Below, one piece after another: positions 6,744 through 15,872 of a stretch of 64,000 nt of DNA (the stretch's first letter is position 1; each line of letters starts with the position of its first letter). The stretch lies in the NCBI GenBank assembly GCA_041649275.1, contig JBAZNL010000005.1, positions 23,260 to 87,259 of the forward strand, read 5' to 3'. Source of the stretch: Candidatus Izemoplasmatales bacterium (lineage in GTDB: Bacteria; Bacillota_I; Bacilli_A; Izemoplasmatales; Hujiaoplasmataceae). A program made the position numbers and the translations under genes. The notes under the pieces were generated by a model. It was not told where the DNA came from. It made no database searches and was given only the letters and a program-made list of their open reading frames with translations.

Positions 6744-7940
6744 ATGGCCGACAAGTCCGAAGCGCTCCTGCTCCACGAACGGCTGCGCGGGAAGATCGAG
6801 GTCGCACCCCGGATCGAGATCGCCGACCGCGCCACCTTGTCCCTCGCCTACACCCCCGGCGTCGCCGAACCGTGCCTTCTGATCCAGAAGGATCCCGACC
6901 TTTCCTACCTCTACACCCGCCGCCACAACACCGTCGCCGTGATCACCGACGGCACCGCCGTCCTCGGCCTCGGCGACATCGGCCCCGAGGCCGGGATGCC
7001 GGTGATGGAGGGCAAGGCGCTCCTTTTCAAGACCTTCGGCGACGTCGACGCGATTCCGCTCTGCGTCCGTTCGAAGGATCCCGACGAGTTCGTGCGATGC
7101 GTTTCCCTCCTCGCCGGCAGCTTCGGCGGGATCAACCTCGAGGACATCTCCGCCCCGCGCTGTTTCGAGATCGAACGGCGCCTGAAAGCGATCTGCGACA
7201 TCCCCGTCTTCCACGACGACCAGCACGGCACCGCCGTCGTCGTCGGCGCCGCCCTGCGAAACGCCCTTAGGGTCGTCGGAAAGGACCTCGCGTCCGTCCG
7301 CGTCGTCGTGAACGGCGCCGGTGCGGCCGGCACCGCGATCGCGGAGTTTCTGCTCGACCTCGGCGTCGGCGACGTGATCGCCTGCGACCGCCTGGGGATC
7401 CTCTTTCACGGCGACCCCGCGCTCTCCCAAGCCCACAAGGCGCTTGCCGCGAAGACCAACCGCCGCGGACTCCGGGGGACGCTTCGCGATGCGCTCCATG
7501 GCGCCGATGTCTTCATCGGCGTGTCCGTGCCCGGATGCGTCGATGCCGCGATGGTGCGCTCGATGAACCCGGGTGCGATCGTCTTTCCGCTCGCCAATCC
7601 GATTCCCGAGATCACCCGCTACGAAGCCCTCGCCGCCGGTGCCGCGGTCGTCGGCACCGGCAGTTCGAAACATCCCAACCAGATCAACAACCTCCTCTGC
7701 TTCCCCGGCATCTTCCGCGGCGCGCTCGACGTCCGCGCCCGCGACATCGACGCCGGGATGATGGTGGCCGCATCGTTGGCGATCGCCGATTCCGTCCCGC
7801 TCGAAATCCTCTCCCCGGAATCCGTCATCCCCTCGCCGCTCGACGGAACCGTGCACGCCCGCGTCGCCGCGGCCGTCCGCGCGGCGGCGATCCGTTCCGG
7901 CGTCGCCCGCGCCCCGTACGATCCGGACGCGCTCCGCTGA
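6744..7940 (+). CDS. NAD(P)-dependent malic enzyme
   Basis: 398 residues, the short bacterial form. It decarboxylates malate to pyruvate with NAD(P) reduction. Conserved stretches are LAYTPGVAEPC (catalytic Tyr), GKALLFKTF (catalytic Lys), FHDDQHGTAVVV (metal-binding acids) and the dinucleotide-binding NGAGAAGTAI. It forms a two-gene unit with guaD (GAGGGA ribosome site at the guaD stop) and ends at a strong terminator. Why it is paired with guanine deaminase is not clear from the sequence. Confidence 0.92.
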   Translation: MADKSEALLLHERLRGKIEVAPRIEIADRATLSLAYTPGVAEPCLLIQKDPDLSYLYTRRHNTVAVITDGTAVLGLGDIGPEAGMPVMEGKALLFKTFGDVDAIPLCVRSKDPDEFVRCVSLLAGSFGGINLEDISAPRCFEIERRLKAICDIPVFHDDQHGTAVVVGAALRNALRVVGKDLASVRVVVNGAGAAGTAIAEFLLDLGVGDVIACDRLGILFHGDPALSQAHKALAAKTNRRGLRGTLRDALHGADVFIGVSVPGCVDAAMVRSMNPGAIVFPLANPIPEITRYEALAAGAAVVGTGSSKHPNQINNLLCFPGIFRGALDVRARDIDAGMMVAASLAIADSVPLEILSPESVIPSPLDGTVHARVAAAVRAAAIRSGVARAPYDPDALR

Positions 7941-7947
7941 AGAAACG

Positions 7948-7987
7948 AAAACAGGTTCGATCCCCTTTCGGAGACCGAACCTGTTTT
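7948..7987. terminator. Bidirectional terminator
   Basis: A perfect 12-bp stem (AAAACAGGTTCG with CGAACCTGTTTT) between the converging malic enzyme and ygeW genes, with A and T runs on both sides so that it can end transcripts from either direction. Confidence 0.9.
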
Positions 7988-8001
7988 CTTCATGTGGCGG
8001 T

Positions 8002-8985
8002 CTACTTGTCGCCCATCGTCAAGGCCATGACGGCCTTGGCGGTGTGAAGCCGGTTCTCGGCCTCCTGGTAGACGATCGAGTGCGGTCCGTCGATGACGGA
8101 GTCCTCGACCTCGTTCCCGCGGTCGGCGGGGAGGGCGTGCATGTAGGAGACGTCCGGCTTCGAAAGCGCGATCATCGCTTCGGTGCACTTCCACGACTTG
8201 TTCTTCACGAGGTTCTCGTCGACGACCTGCGTCGAGGTGTTCGCGACCCAGGATCCCCAGTTCTTCGGGATCACGACGTCGGCGCCCTCGTAGGCTTCCT
8301 TCATGTCGTGGGTGATGCGGAAGGAGCCGCCGTTCTCGAGCGCGTTCTTCCGCGCCTTCGCGATCGCCCAGTCGGGGAGCGGATATCCCTCCGGATAGGC
8401 GAGGGTGACGTCCATCCCGTAGCGCGGGAAGAGCAGGATCTGCGAAAGCGGGACCGAGATCGGCTTCTTGTGGGTGGTCGCGAACGCCCAGATGATCGAG
8501 ACCTTGAGGCGTTTCGTTTCGCCCTTGACCTCCTGGATGGTCATCAGGTCGGCGAGCGCCTGCATCGGATGGTAGAGGTCGTCCTGGAGGCTCATGATCG
8601 GGACGGTGGACCACTTCGCCATCTCGCGGAGGTACTTGTTCCCGACCTCCCAGAAGCAGTTGCGGCAGGCGATGCCGTGGCCGTAGGAGGAGAGGATGAT
8701 GGCGGTGTCCTTGGCGGATTCGCCGTGGGACACCTGCATCATCGAGGTATCGAGGAAGGTGGCGTGTCCGCCGAGCTGGGCGAGACCGGACTCCATCGAG
8801 TTGCGGGTACGGGTGGACTGCTCGAAGAACATCAGAAACGCCGTCTTGTCGGTGAGGTAGGGGGTCGGGACGTTACTGCGGAAATCGTGCTTGAGCTCTT
8901 TGGAGACCTCGAGCAGCTTGTCGATTTCGGGCTTCGACCATTCCTCGAGGGTGATGAAGTGTCTTCCTTTGAACAGGGGTTGCAT
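8002..8985 (-). CDS. ygeW: YgeW-type carbamoyltransferase
   Basis: 327 residues of the aspartate/ornithine carbamoyltransferase superfamily. The carbamoyl-phosphate motif FFEQSTRTRNS is near residue 53 and the substrate region has DDLYHPMQALADLMT. The resemblance is to the YgeW group of purine-degradation clusters, although it is shorter than E. coli YgeW. In that pathway it is thought to act in the catabolic direction, phosphorolysing a carbamoylated intermediate (oxamate/ureido type) to carbamoyl phosphate, which carbamate kinase turns into ATP. It is the last gene of the purine operon, four bases after ygeY. The true substrate is not established. Confidence 0.85.
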   Translation of the reverse strand: MQPLFKGRHFITLEEWSKPEIDKLLEVSKELKHDFRSNVPTPYLTDKTAFLMFFEQSTRTRNSMESGLAQLGGHATFLDTSMMQVSHGESAKDTAIILSSYGHGIACRNCFWEVGNKYLREMAKWSTVPIMSLQDDLYHPMQALADLMTIQEVKGETKRLKVSIIWAFATTHKKPISVPLSQILLFPRYGMDVTLAYPEGYPLPDWAIAKARKNALENGGSFRITHDMKEAYEGADVVIPKNWGSWVANTSTQVVDENLVKNKSWKCTEAMIALSKPDVSYMHALPADRGNEVEDSVIDGPHSIVYQEAENRLHTAKAVMALTMGDK

Positions 8986-8989
8986 GACG

Positions 8990-10213
8990 CTATTCCTCCT
9001 TGCGGCCCTTGAGGCCGTCCATGTAGACGCCGGGGAGCGCGGCGTAGAACGCCGCCGCCTTCACGAGTTCGTCCTTGTAGGTCTTTTCGTTCGGGGCGTG
9101 GGCCTCCTCCTCGCGTCCGGGTCCGAACCCGACGCAGGGGATTCCGTGCCGTCCCATGATCGTCACCGCGTTCGTCGAGAAGGTCCACTTGTCGACGACG
9201 GGCTTTTCCTCGAAGAGGCGCTCGTAGGCGCCGACGGCCGCCTTCAGGACGGGATGGTCCTTCTCGAGGACCCACGTCGGGAAGTAGCAGTCGGTCGGAT
9301 AGACGAGACCGGTGTACGACGGCCGGTCGTACCGGTACATCTCGACGACCGCGCCCGCCCGCCTGACCGAGGGCAGGTCGCGGATCTCCTGAAGCGCGCT
9401 CTCGTAGGTCTCGCCGGCGGTGAGGCGGCGGTCCACCGAGATCGCGCAGCCGTCGGCGACGGCGCAGCGCGAGGGCGAGCTGTGGAAGATTTCGGAGACG
9501 GTGAGCGAGCCCTTCCCGAGGAAGGGGTCGTCCTTCAGCCGGCCGTGCAGTTCCTGCAGTTCGAGCAGGATCGGCGCCATCTTGTAGATCGCGTTGTCGC
9601 CGCGCTCGGGGGCGCTGCCGTGGCAGGAGACGCCGCGGGTCGAGACTCGGATCTCCATCCGGCCGCGATGCCCGCGGTAGATCCGGCAGGCGGTCGGTTC
9701 GGTGATCACGACGAATGCGGGGCGGATGCCCTCGCGTTCGATCAGGTACTGCCAGCAGAGGCCGTCGCAGTCCTCCTCCTGGACCGTGCCGGTGACGAGG
9801 AGGGTGCAGTCGTCCTCGAGCCCGAGGTCCTTCAGGATCTTGCCGGCGTAGACCATCGAGGCCATCCCGCCCTCCTGGTCCGAGCCGCCGCGGCCGTAGA
9901 CGCACCGTTCGTCCTCCTTGCCCTCGTAGGGGTCGAAGGACCAGTTGCGGATGTCGCCGATCCCGACGGTGTCGATGTGGGCGTCCATCGCGATCAAGTG
10001 CTTTCCGCGGCCGATCCGCCCGAGGACGTTGCCCATCGCGTCGATCCGGACTTCGTCGAACCCGACGTCCTCCATCTCCTTCGCGATGCGGAGGACGACT
10101 TCGCGTTCGCCGCACGATTCGGAGGGAATCCGGATCATGTCCCGGAGGAACCGGACGATGTCCGGACGGTACGTTTCCGCCAGCCGGCGGATCGATGCAT
10201 AGTCGCGCTTCAC
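8990..10213 (-). CDS. ygeY: YgeY family M20 amidohydrolase
   Basis: 407 residues of the M20 metallopeptidase/deacylase fold. Metal ligands lie in MDAHIDTVG and in VQEEDCDGLC, and the dimerisation domain sits in the middle (about 190-300). The match is to YgeY ('selenium metabolism hydrolase'), a constant member of anaerobic purine-degradation clusters with ygeW. It probably hydrolyses a ring-opened purine intermediate; the substrate is not known from sequence. The start ATG at 10213 follows the PLP gene stop closely, consistent with one operon. Confidence 0.88.
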   Translation of the reverse strand: MKRDYASIRRLAETYRPDIVRFLRDMIRIPSESCGEREVVLRIAKEMEDVGFDEVRIDAMGNVLGRIGRGKHLIAMDAHIDTVGIGDIRNWSFDPYEGKEDERCVYGRGGSDQEGGMASMVYAGKILKDLGLEDDCTLLVTGTVQEEDCDGLCWQYLIEREGIRPAFVVITEPTACRIYRGHRGRMEIRVSTRGVSCHGSAPERGDNAIYKMAPILLELQELHGRLKDDPFLGKGSLTVSEIFHSSPSRCAVADGCAISVDRRLTAGETYESALQEIRDLPSVRRAGAVVEMYRYDRPSYTGLVYPTDCYFPTWVLEKDHPVLKAAVGAYERLFEEKPVVDKWTFSTNAVTIMGRHGIPCVGFGPGREEEAHAPNEKTYKDELVKAAAFYAALPGVYMDGLKGRKEE

Positions 10214-10217
10214 GATG

Positions 10218-11573
10218 CTACCTCATCGCGCGGATCTTCGCGTCGTAGTCCGCGATCTTGCGGTACTCGTGGTCCCAGAACGAGGGATTCCGCATCGCGT
10301 CCAGATACTCCTTCGAATAGCCGAAGGGGAGCCAGTCCTTCTCCTTCTGGGCGAAGAGCCGCTCCTTCGCGGCCGCGCCGCGGACGTCGAGGATGCCGTC
10401 GGTCCCGGCCTTGAGGAAGATGTCGCGGAACCAGCGGCGCAGCACGAACGGCGCCGTCTCGAGGACGCGCCGATCGAGGTCGGCGATCACCGAGTCGTAG
10501 CGGTCGAAGCCGTCGGTGGCGATCGTCACGACGTTGTCCTCGGGGCCGAGCTTCAGATACTTCGCCATCTTGATGGCGCCGAGGATGTTGCAGACGGAGG
10601 AGACGCCGAACAGTTCCCTGAGACCTTCGGCGGTCGTCCGCGAGATGCCCGCCTCGACGAGAACGTCGGGGGCGTCGTGCAGGACCTTGAGTCCCTTCAC
10701 GCAGTCGTCGTCCGCGATCGTCGCGACGAAGTCGGTGTTGAGGACGTTGTGGATCAGCGTGCACATCTTGTCGCCGATGCCCTCGATGCGATGCTGGCCG
10801 CGGCCGCCGTCGGTGAGCGTCGAGCATTCGTACGGCTCGAGCGCGACCACTTTGGCCTCGGGGAAGGCCTCCTTGATCGCATCGCCCGCGGCGAGCGTCC
10901 CGGCGCTGCCGGGAGCCGAGGTGAAGCAGGCGATCCGGCCGTTCCCGACGCCCTTCACGGCCTCGATGCAGGAATGACCCGTGACGTGGCGGTGGAAGCG
11001 GTAGTTCGGCATCAGTTCGAACTGCGCGAGCGAGCGGTTCTTCGGATCCTTCTTGAGTTCGTAGGTCCGTTCGAGCGTGAGGATCACGTCCGACTCGGTG
11101 CCCGGGGTGAGGTCGAGCTTCGCGCCGTAGCGGCGGATCCGCTCGTAGCGCTCCTTCGACATGTTGTCGGGCATGATCACGATCGCGTCGTACTTCATCA
11201 GGTTGCAGATGTAGGAGACGCCGATCCCGAAGTTGCCGGTCGAGGGACCGAGGATCGTGTGCGTGCCAGGGACGATGTCGCCGTCGACGCAGCCCTCGAT
11301 CAGGGTCGCGTAGGCCGGACCGACCTTGTGCGATCCCGAAGGAAAGGTCTTTCCGAGCAGGACGACGACGTTCGCGTCGACGCCCGTGAGCGCCTTCGGC
11401 AACACGATCTTCTGGACCCGGTTCTTGGCGTCCTTCCAGGTGATGTTGAACAGGTTGATCGGATCGAGTTCGTTCTCGGTCTTGGCCGAGAGCGCCCTGG
11501 CCCGGACGGCCTTGTCGGCCTTCTCGGGGTGAAGCATCTCCTCGTAGGTGGGACCGTAGGGGATCTTGTTCAT
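10218..11573 (-). CDS. PLP-dependent lyase, cysteine-synthase-like fold type II
   Basis: 451 residues. The PLP lysine is probably in TFPSGSHKVGPAYATL (about residue 95), and GPSTGNFGIGVSYICN is the substrate/cofactor Asn loop. This group belongs to the cysteine synthase/threonine synthase superfamily but differs from the better known diaminopropionate ammonia-lyase YgeX. Its place beside ygeY and ygeW suggests that it fills the YgeX position (elimination of ammonia from a diamino acid released from the purine ring). Its ATG overlaps the stop of the previous PLP gene (ATGA), so the pair is made together. Confidence 0.75.
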   Translation of the reverse strand: MNKIPYGPTYEEMLHPEKADKAVRARALSAKTENELDPINLFNITWKDAKNRVQKIVLPKALTGVDANVVVLLGKTFPSGSHKVGPAYATLIEGCVDGDIVPGTHTILGPSTGNFGIGVSYICNLMKYDAIVIMPDNMSKERYERIRRYGAKLDLTPGTESDVILTLERTYELKKDPKNRSLAQFELMPNYRFHRHVTGHSCIEAVKGVGNGRIACFTSAPGSAGTLAAGDAIKEAFPEAKVVALEPYECSTLTDGGRGQHRIEGIGDKMCTLIHNVLNTDFVATIADDDCVKGLKVLHDAPDVLVEAGISRTTAEGLRELFGVSSVCNILGAIKMAKYLKLGPEDNVVTIATDGFDRYDSVIADLDRRVLETAPFVLRRWFRDIFLKAGTDGILDVRGAAAKERLFAQKEKDWLPFGYSKEYLDAMRNPSFWDHEYRKIADYDAKIRAMR

Positions 11574-12826
11574 TGCGCATGCACCTCCGCATGATGTCTG
11601 TCGATATAGTCTATCAGGGCTTCCAGGTCCGGTTTCAGGAGGATCGGGGAACCCACGGCCCGGGCGGCGTTCGCCGGGTCCTTGAGGCCGTTGCCCGTCA
11701 TCGCGCAGACGACGGATTCGCCCTTCTTCACGAGACCGCGGGCGACGGCGGCCTTCAGGCCGGCGAGGCCGGCGACGCCGGCCGGTTCGCCGAAGATTCC
11801 CTCGGTCCTTCCGAGGTCCTTCATCATCGCCAGGATCTCCTCGTCGGGGACGGAAATCCAGGTGCCGCCGGAATCGCGCACCGCCCGCATCGCCTTGACC
11901 GGGTTGCGCGGGATCCCGACCGCGATCGAATCCGCGATCGTGTCCTCCTCCGCCTCGCGGAGCGGTTCGTTCTGCTCCCAGGCGTCGACGAACGGCCGGC
12001 AGCCGGACGCCTGGACGCCGAGGATCTTCGGGATCCGGTTCGTGAAGCCGAGCCGGAAGAGGTCGTAGAAGCCCTTGTACAGTCCCGCGACCGTGCAGCC
12101 GTCGCCGACCGCCACCACCGCCCAGTCGGGAACGTCCCAGCCGAGCTGTTCGGCGATTTCGAGCGACATCGTCTTCTTGCCCTCGACGAGATGCGGGTTG
12201 ATCGCGGCGTTCCGGTCGTACCAGCCGTAGTGGCGGATCGCCCGCTTCGACAAGTCGAAGGCGGCCTTGTAGTCGCCGTCGACCATGATCACGGTCGAGC
12301 CGTACGCGAGAAGCTGGTTGAGTTTCCCGACGGGTGCCCGCCGCGGAACGAAGATGACCGAGGAGAGGCCCATCCGGGCCGCCTGACCGGCAAGCGAGGA
12401 GGCGGCGTTCCCGGTCGAACTGCAGGCGACCGTACGGGCGCCGAGCGCGAGCGCGTCGAGCACCGCGACCGCCGAGGCGCGGTCCTTCATCGAGGCCGTC
12501 GGATTGACGCCCTCGTCCTTCACGTAGAGGACGTCGAGACCGAGGTCGGCGCCCAGGCGTGTCGCCCGGTAGAGCGGCGTGAAGCCGGTCCGGAGGGTGC
12601 GTTCGTGGCCGTCGCCGACGATCGACAGAAGCGGCAGGTAGCGCCACATCGTGCGGTCGGGGTCGGCCGCAAGCGTCGCCTTCGTGAAGGTCCTCGCGAT
12701 CGCGTCGTAGTCGTAGCGGACGTCGAGCACGCCCTGTTCGCCGCAGGCGGGACAGACGTGCAGTCCGGGATCGTAGGGATGTCTTCTTCCGCACAGGGTG
12801 CATTCGAGGCATAGGATCTTCGCCAT
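11570..12826 (-). CDS. Threonine-synthase-like PLP enzyme with N-terminal zinc ribbon
   Basis: 418 residues. The N-terminus has a zinc-ribbon pattern (CTLCGRR...CPACGEQG, residues ~10-32) as in some threonine synthases, then a fold-type-II PLP domain with the lysine in NPTASMKDRASA and SSTGNAASSLA as the phosphate/substrate loop. No homoserine pathway gene is near; all neighbours are purine-degradation genes, so it is more likely an ammonia-lyase or related enzyme of that pathway than a biosynthetic threonine synthase. It is coupled by ATGA to the second PLP gene. Confidence 0.75.
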   Translation of the reverse strand: MAKILCLECTLCGRRHPYDPGLHVCPACGEQGVLDVRYDYDAIARTFTKATLAADPDRTMWRYLPLLSIVGDGHERTLRTGFTPLYRATRLGADLGLDVLYVKDEGVNPTASMKDRASAVAVLDALALGARTVACSSTGNAASSLAGQAARMGLSSVIFVPRRAPVGKLNQLLAYGSTVIMVDGDYKAAFDLSKRAIRHYGWYDRNAAINPHLVEGKKTMSLEIAEQLGWDVPDWAVVAVGDGCTVAGLYKGFYDLFRLGFTNRIPKILGVQASGCRPFVDAWEQNEPLREAEEDTIADSIAVGIPRNPVKAMRAVRDSGGTWISVPDEEILAMMKDLGRTEGIFGEPAGVAGLAGLKAAVARGLVKKGESVVCAMTGNGLKDPANAARAVGSPILLKPDLEALIDYIDRHHAEVHAQ

Positions 12827-12827
12827 G

Positions 12828-14537
12828 TCATTCCTCGATCGGCACGAGCCGGAAGAGCGGGACGTCGAACAGTCCCATGTCGGTGAGCTTGAGTTCCGGA
12901 ATCACCGGAAGCGAAAGGAACCCGAGCGCGAGGAACGGATCCTCGAGGCTCGCGTCGACGCCCATGGTGCGCACGACCGCGCGCATCGCCTCGAGCCGTT
13001 CGACGACGACGGAGGCGTCCGCCGTGGTCATGATCCCGCCGACTTCGAGCGGCAGGCATTCGGCGACGGCGCCGTCCTTCACGACGGCGATCCCGCCGCC
13101 GATCGCGACGATCCGCTCGACCGCGAGGCGCATGTCGCGGTCGGAATCGCCGATCACGATCAGGTTGTGCGAGTCGTGGGCGATCGTCATCGCGACCGCA
13201 CCGCGCTTCAGGCCGTAGCCTTCGACGAGGCCGAGGCCGACGTTGCCGGTGCCGCGGTGACGTTCGATCACGGCAAGCTTGAGGATGTCGCGGGCGGGGT
13301 CGTGGACGTAGATCCCGTCCTTCCGGTCGACGACGCGGACGAGTTTCTTGGTCGAGGCGTTGGCGGTATCGAGGCCGATCACCTTGACCGCGTCCCTGCC
13401 GAGCCGGAGTTCGAAGGAGACCTTCGCCGGATCGACGCGGACGGTGTCGACGACGCGACCGTCCCGGACCGTCGGGACCTCGAAGAGGGCGACCCGGTCG
13501 CGGGCGACGAGGACGCCGTCCTTGAACACCAACGACGGGACCATGGCCTTCAAATCGTCGATCACGACGAGGTCGGCGCGATAGCCCGGGGCGACCGCCC
13601 CGCGGCCCTGCAGGCCGTAGCAGCAGGCCGTGTTGAGGGTCGCCATCCGGATCGCGTCGACCGGATCGACCCCCGCCTCGATGGCGAGCTTGACGTTGTG
13701 GTTGATGTGGCCTTCCCGACGGATGTCCTCGGGATGCTTGTCGTCGGTGCAGAAGGTGACGCGGTGGCGGTTTTTCTCGTTCACCGCGGGAAGCAGCGCG
13801 AGCAGGTTCTTGGTGTGCGATCCCTCGCGGAGATGGACGTACTGCCCGAGTCGGACGCGCTCGGCGAGTTCCGCCGGGGTGCGGCACTCGTGGTCGGTCC
13901 GGATCCCGGCGCCGACGTAGGCGCAGAGGTCCTTGCCCGTCACGGCCGGGGAATGCCCGTCGACCGGGCGGTTCCCGACGGCGGCGATCTTGGCGAAGAT
14001 CTCCGGGCCGCCGGAAAGCACCTGCGGGTAATCCATCACCTCGCCGAGGCCGAGCACCGACGGGTCGCCCGCGAGCGCCGCGACGTCCTCGTGTCCGATC
14101 GTCGCGCCGGCGGTCTCGAAGACGGTCGTCGGCACGCACGAGGGGATCATCATGAAGACGTCGAGCGGGACCGTGGCGGCGGCCCGGATCATGTAGCGGA
14201 CGCCGTCGACGCCGCGGATGTTGCCGATCTCGTGCGGATCGGCGACGACCGCGGTCGTTCCCCAGGGCAGTACGCAGCGCGCGAACTGGGGAGGCGTGAG
14301 CATCGAGGACTCGATATGGACGTGGCCGTCGATGAAGCCGGGGCTCAGGTACCGCCCCTCGAGGTCGATCTCCTCGACACCGTCGTACGACCCGAGGCCG
14401 ACGACGACGCCCTCGGCGACGGCGACGTCGCAGAAGTCGATCGTGCCGGAGAAGACGTTGACGACGTGCGCGTTCTTCAGGACCAGCGGGGCCTTCTCGA
14501 GACCCCTGGCGAATCTGACGCGTTCCGGTTTGCCCAT
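12828..14537 (-). CDS. ade: Adenine deaminase
   Basis: 569 residues, a typical length for the Ade amidohydrolase. It deaminates adenine to hypoxanthine. Metal-binding motifs include GFIDGHVHIESSML near residue 90 and DDKHPEDI further on, with HINHNVKLAIEAGVDPVDAI before the family's C-terminal beta domain. It lies inside the purine operon between the first molybdenum hydroxylase and the PLP genes, providing hypoxanthine to the hydroxylase. A one-base gap separates it from the downstream PLP gene. Confidence 0.95.
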   Translation of the reverse strand: MGKPERVRFARGLEKAPLVLKNAHVVNVFSGTIDFCDVAVAEGVVVGLGSYDGVEEIDLEGRYLSPGFIDGHVHIESSMLTPPQFARCVLPWGTTAVVADPHEIGNIRGVDGVRYMIRAAATVPLDVFMMIPSCVPTTVFETAGATIGHEDVAALAGDPSVLGLGEVMDYPQVLSGGPEIFAKIAAVGNRPVDGHSPAVTGKDLCAYVGAGIRTDHECRTPAELAERVRLGQYVHLREGSHTKNLLALLPAVNEKNRHRVTFCTDDKHPEDIRREGHINHNVKLAIEAGVDPVDAIRMATLNTACCYGLQGRGAVAPGYRADLVVIDDLKAMVPSLVFKDGVLVARDRVALFEVPTVRDGRVVDTVRVDPAKVSFELRLGRDAVKVIGLDTANASTKKLVRVVDRKDGIYVHDPARDILKLAVIERHRGTGNVGLGLVEGYGLKRGAVAMTIAHDSHNLIVIGDSDRDMRLAVERIVAIGGGIAVVKDGAVAECLPLEVGGIMTTADASVVVERLEAMRAVVRTMGVDASLEDPFLALGFLSLPVIPELKLTDMGLFDVPLFRLVPIEE

Positions 14538-14565
14538 GGTTCCCTCCCTGGTGAAGCCTGGTTGA

Positions 14566-15405
14566 CTAGAGACTCCCGATGAAGTCGGAAAGCAGGTTGA
14601 GCGCGACGGTGCGGCGGTAGTCCGCCGTCGAGCGCTGGTCGTCGATCGGCCGGATCGCGACGCCGTAGGTCTCGCGGATGCGGGGCAGTTGCCGCTTCAG
14701 CTCCTCGAGGGAAAGCCCGGTCGCCGACTCCTCGATCTTCGCGTCGCGCACGACCGTCGGACCGACGGCGCCGAACGCGACCGAAAAACGGGTCACGACG
14801 CCGTCGTCGACCTTGACGAATCCGGCGAAGGCGACCTTCGCGATCGCGTCGGCCTTGCGGCCGCCGACCTTCTCGAAACGGACGGTCGCGCCGTCGTCGG
14901 AGGGAACGAGGATCGCCGTGATCAGCTCGTCGGGACGGAGGACGGTCTTTCCCGGGCCGGTCGAAAAGCCGACGACCGGAACGGTGCGGACACCGGAGGC
15001 GCTCTCGAGCCGCACGACGGCGTCGAGACACGCCAGCGCGAGCGCCGGGTCGGCCGCCGGGGAGGCGTTCGCCAGGTTGCCGGCGAGGGTCGCGGCGTTG
15101 CGGATCCCGGGGGACGCGGTCACGCGGATCGCGGCCTTCAGGAGCGCCGGGACGAGCGGATGGACGAGCAGTTGCGAAAGCGTCGCCGTCGCGCCGATCT
15201 CGACGAGACCCGCGTCCACGCGGATACGGGAGAGTTCGGACAGGTTGGCGACGTAGACGGCGCCTTCCGCGATCGCGGGCGACACGCCCGCCCAGCGGCG
15301 GCGCTTCACCATCAGGTCGGTGCCGCCGGCGACGACGGGGCCGCCGCCGATGGCGAGGAGTTCGAGGGCTTCGCGCCTGGATCCGGGAATCGCTTTGTTC
15401 ACCAC
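14566..15405 (-). CDS. Xanthine dehydrogenase-type FAD-binding subunit (set 1)
   Basis: 279 residues of the molybdopterin-dehydrogenase FAD domain. FAD-binding signatures are VVAGGTDLMVKRR near residue 25 and the later TLAGNLANASPAADPA. In three-subunit hydroxylases this subunit passes electrons from the iron-sulfur subunit to NAD or another acceptor. Its start overlaps the end of the 2Fe-2S subunit gene, and the molybdenum subunit precedes that. Confidence 0.92.
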   Translation of the reverse strand: MVNKAIPGSRREALELLAIGGGPVVAGGTDLMVKRRRWAGVSPAIAEGAVYVANLSELSRIRVDAGLVEIGATATLSQLLVHPLVPALLKAAIRVTASPGIRNAATLAGNLANASPAADPALALACLDAVVRLESASGVRTVPVVGFSTGPGKTVLRPDELITAILVPSDDGATVRFEKVGGRKADAIAKVAFAGFVKVDDGVVTRFSVAFGAVGPTVVRDAKIEESATGLSLEELKRQLPRIRETYGVAIRPIDDQRSTADYRRTVALNLLSDFIGSL

Positions 15406-15872
15406 AGCCCCTCACCGTCCTTCGACGCGCGCAGGACGGCGCGCACGATCATGCGGTAGCCGGTGCAGCGGCAGAGGTTGCCCGAGAGGGCGTCGGCGAC
15501 GGCCGCTGCCGTCGGATGCGGGTCGTTCGAAAGCAGCGCCTCGGCCGCGAGCACCATTCCGGGCGTGCAGAAGCCGCACTGGACCGCGCCTTCCGACAGG
15601 AAGCTCGCTTCGATCACGCGATAACGTTCGGATTCGCGGAATCCTTCGATCGTGACGATCCTGCGTCCGTGCGCGTTCGCGACGGGGACCATGCAGCTGT
15701 TGTAGAGGGCGTGGTCGATCAGGACCGAGCAGGCGCCGCATTCGCCCTCGCCGCAGCCCTCCTTCGTGCCGACGAGGCCGAAGTCGATGCGGAGGACGTC
15801 GAGCAGGCGGCGGGAGGCGTCGCCGTCGTAGACGACGTCGCGGTGGTTCAGGTTGAATTCAACGCGTGCCAT
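15399..15872 (-). CDS. Xanthine dehydrogenase-type 2Fe-2S subunit (set 1)
   Basis: 157 residues. The plant-type ferredoxin cluster is CGEGECGACSVLID (residues ~41-54) with a fourth Cys at YNSCMV; the second, C-terminal cluster is QCGFCTPGM and NLCRCTGY. This is the standard small subunit of molybdenum hydroxylases. It overlaps both partner genes, so the three subunits are translationally linked. Confidence 0.94.
   Translation of the reverse strand: MARVEFNLNHRDVVYDGDASRRLLDVLRIDFGLVGTKEGCGEGECGACSVLIDHALYNSCMVPVANAHGRRIVTIEGFRESERYRVIEASFLSEGAVQCGFCTPGMVLAAEALLSNDPHPTAAAVADALSGNLCRCTGYRMIVRAVLRASKDGEGLW

Noticed and set aside
10218..12812. An 864-residue fusion of the two PLP proteins
   Set aside because: The upstream half of that frame is an out-of-frame reading of the threonine-synthase-like gene (Arg-rich); the two genes are separate and overlap by ATGA.
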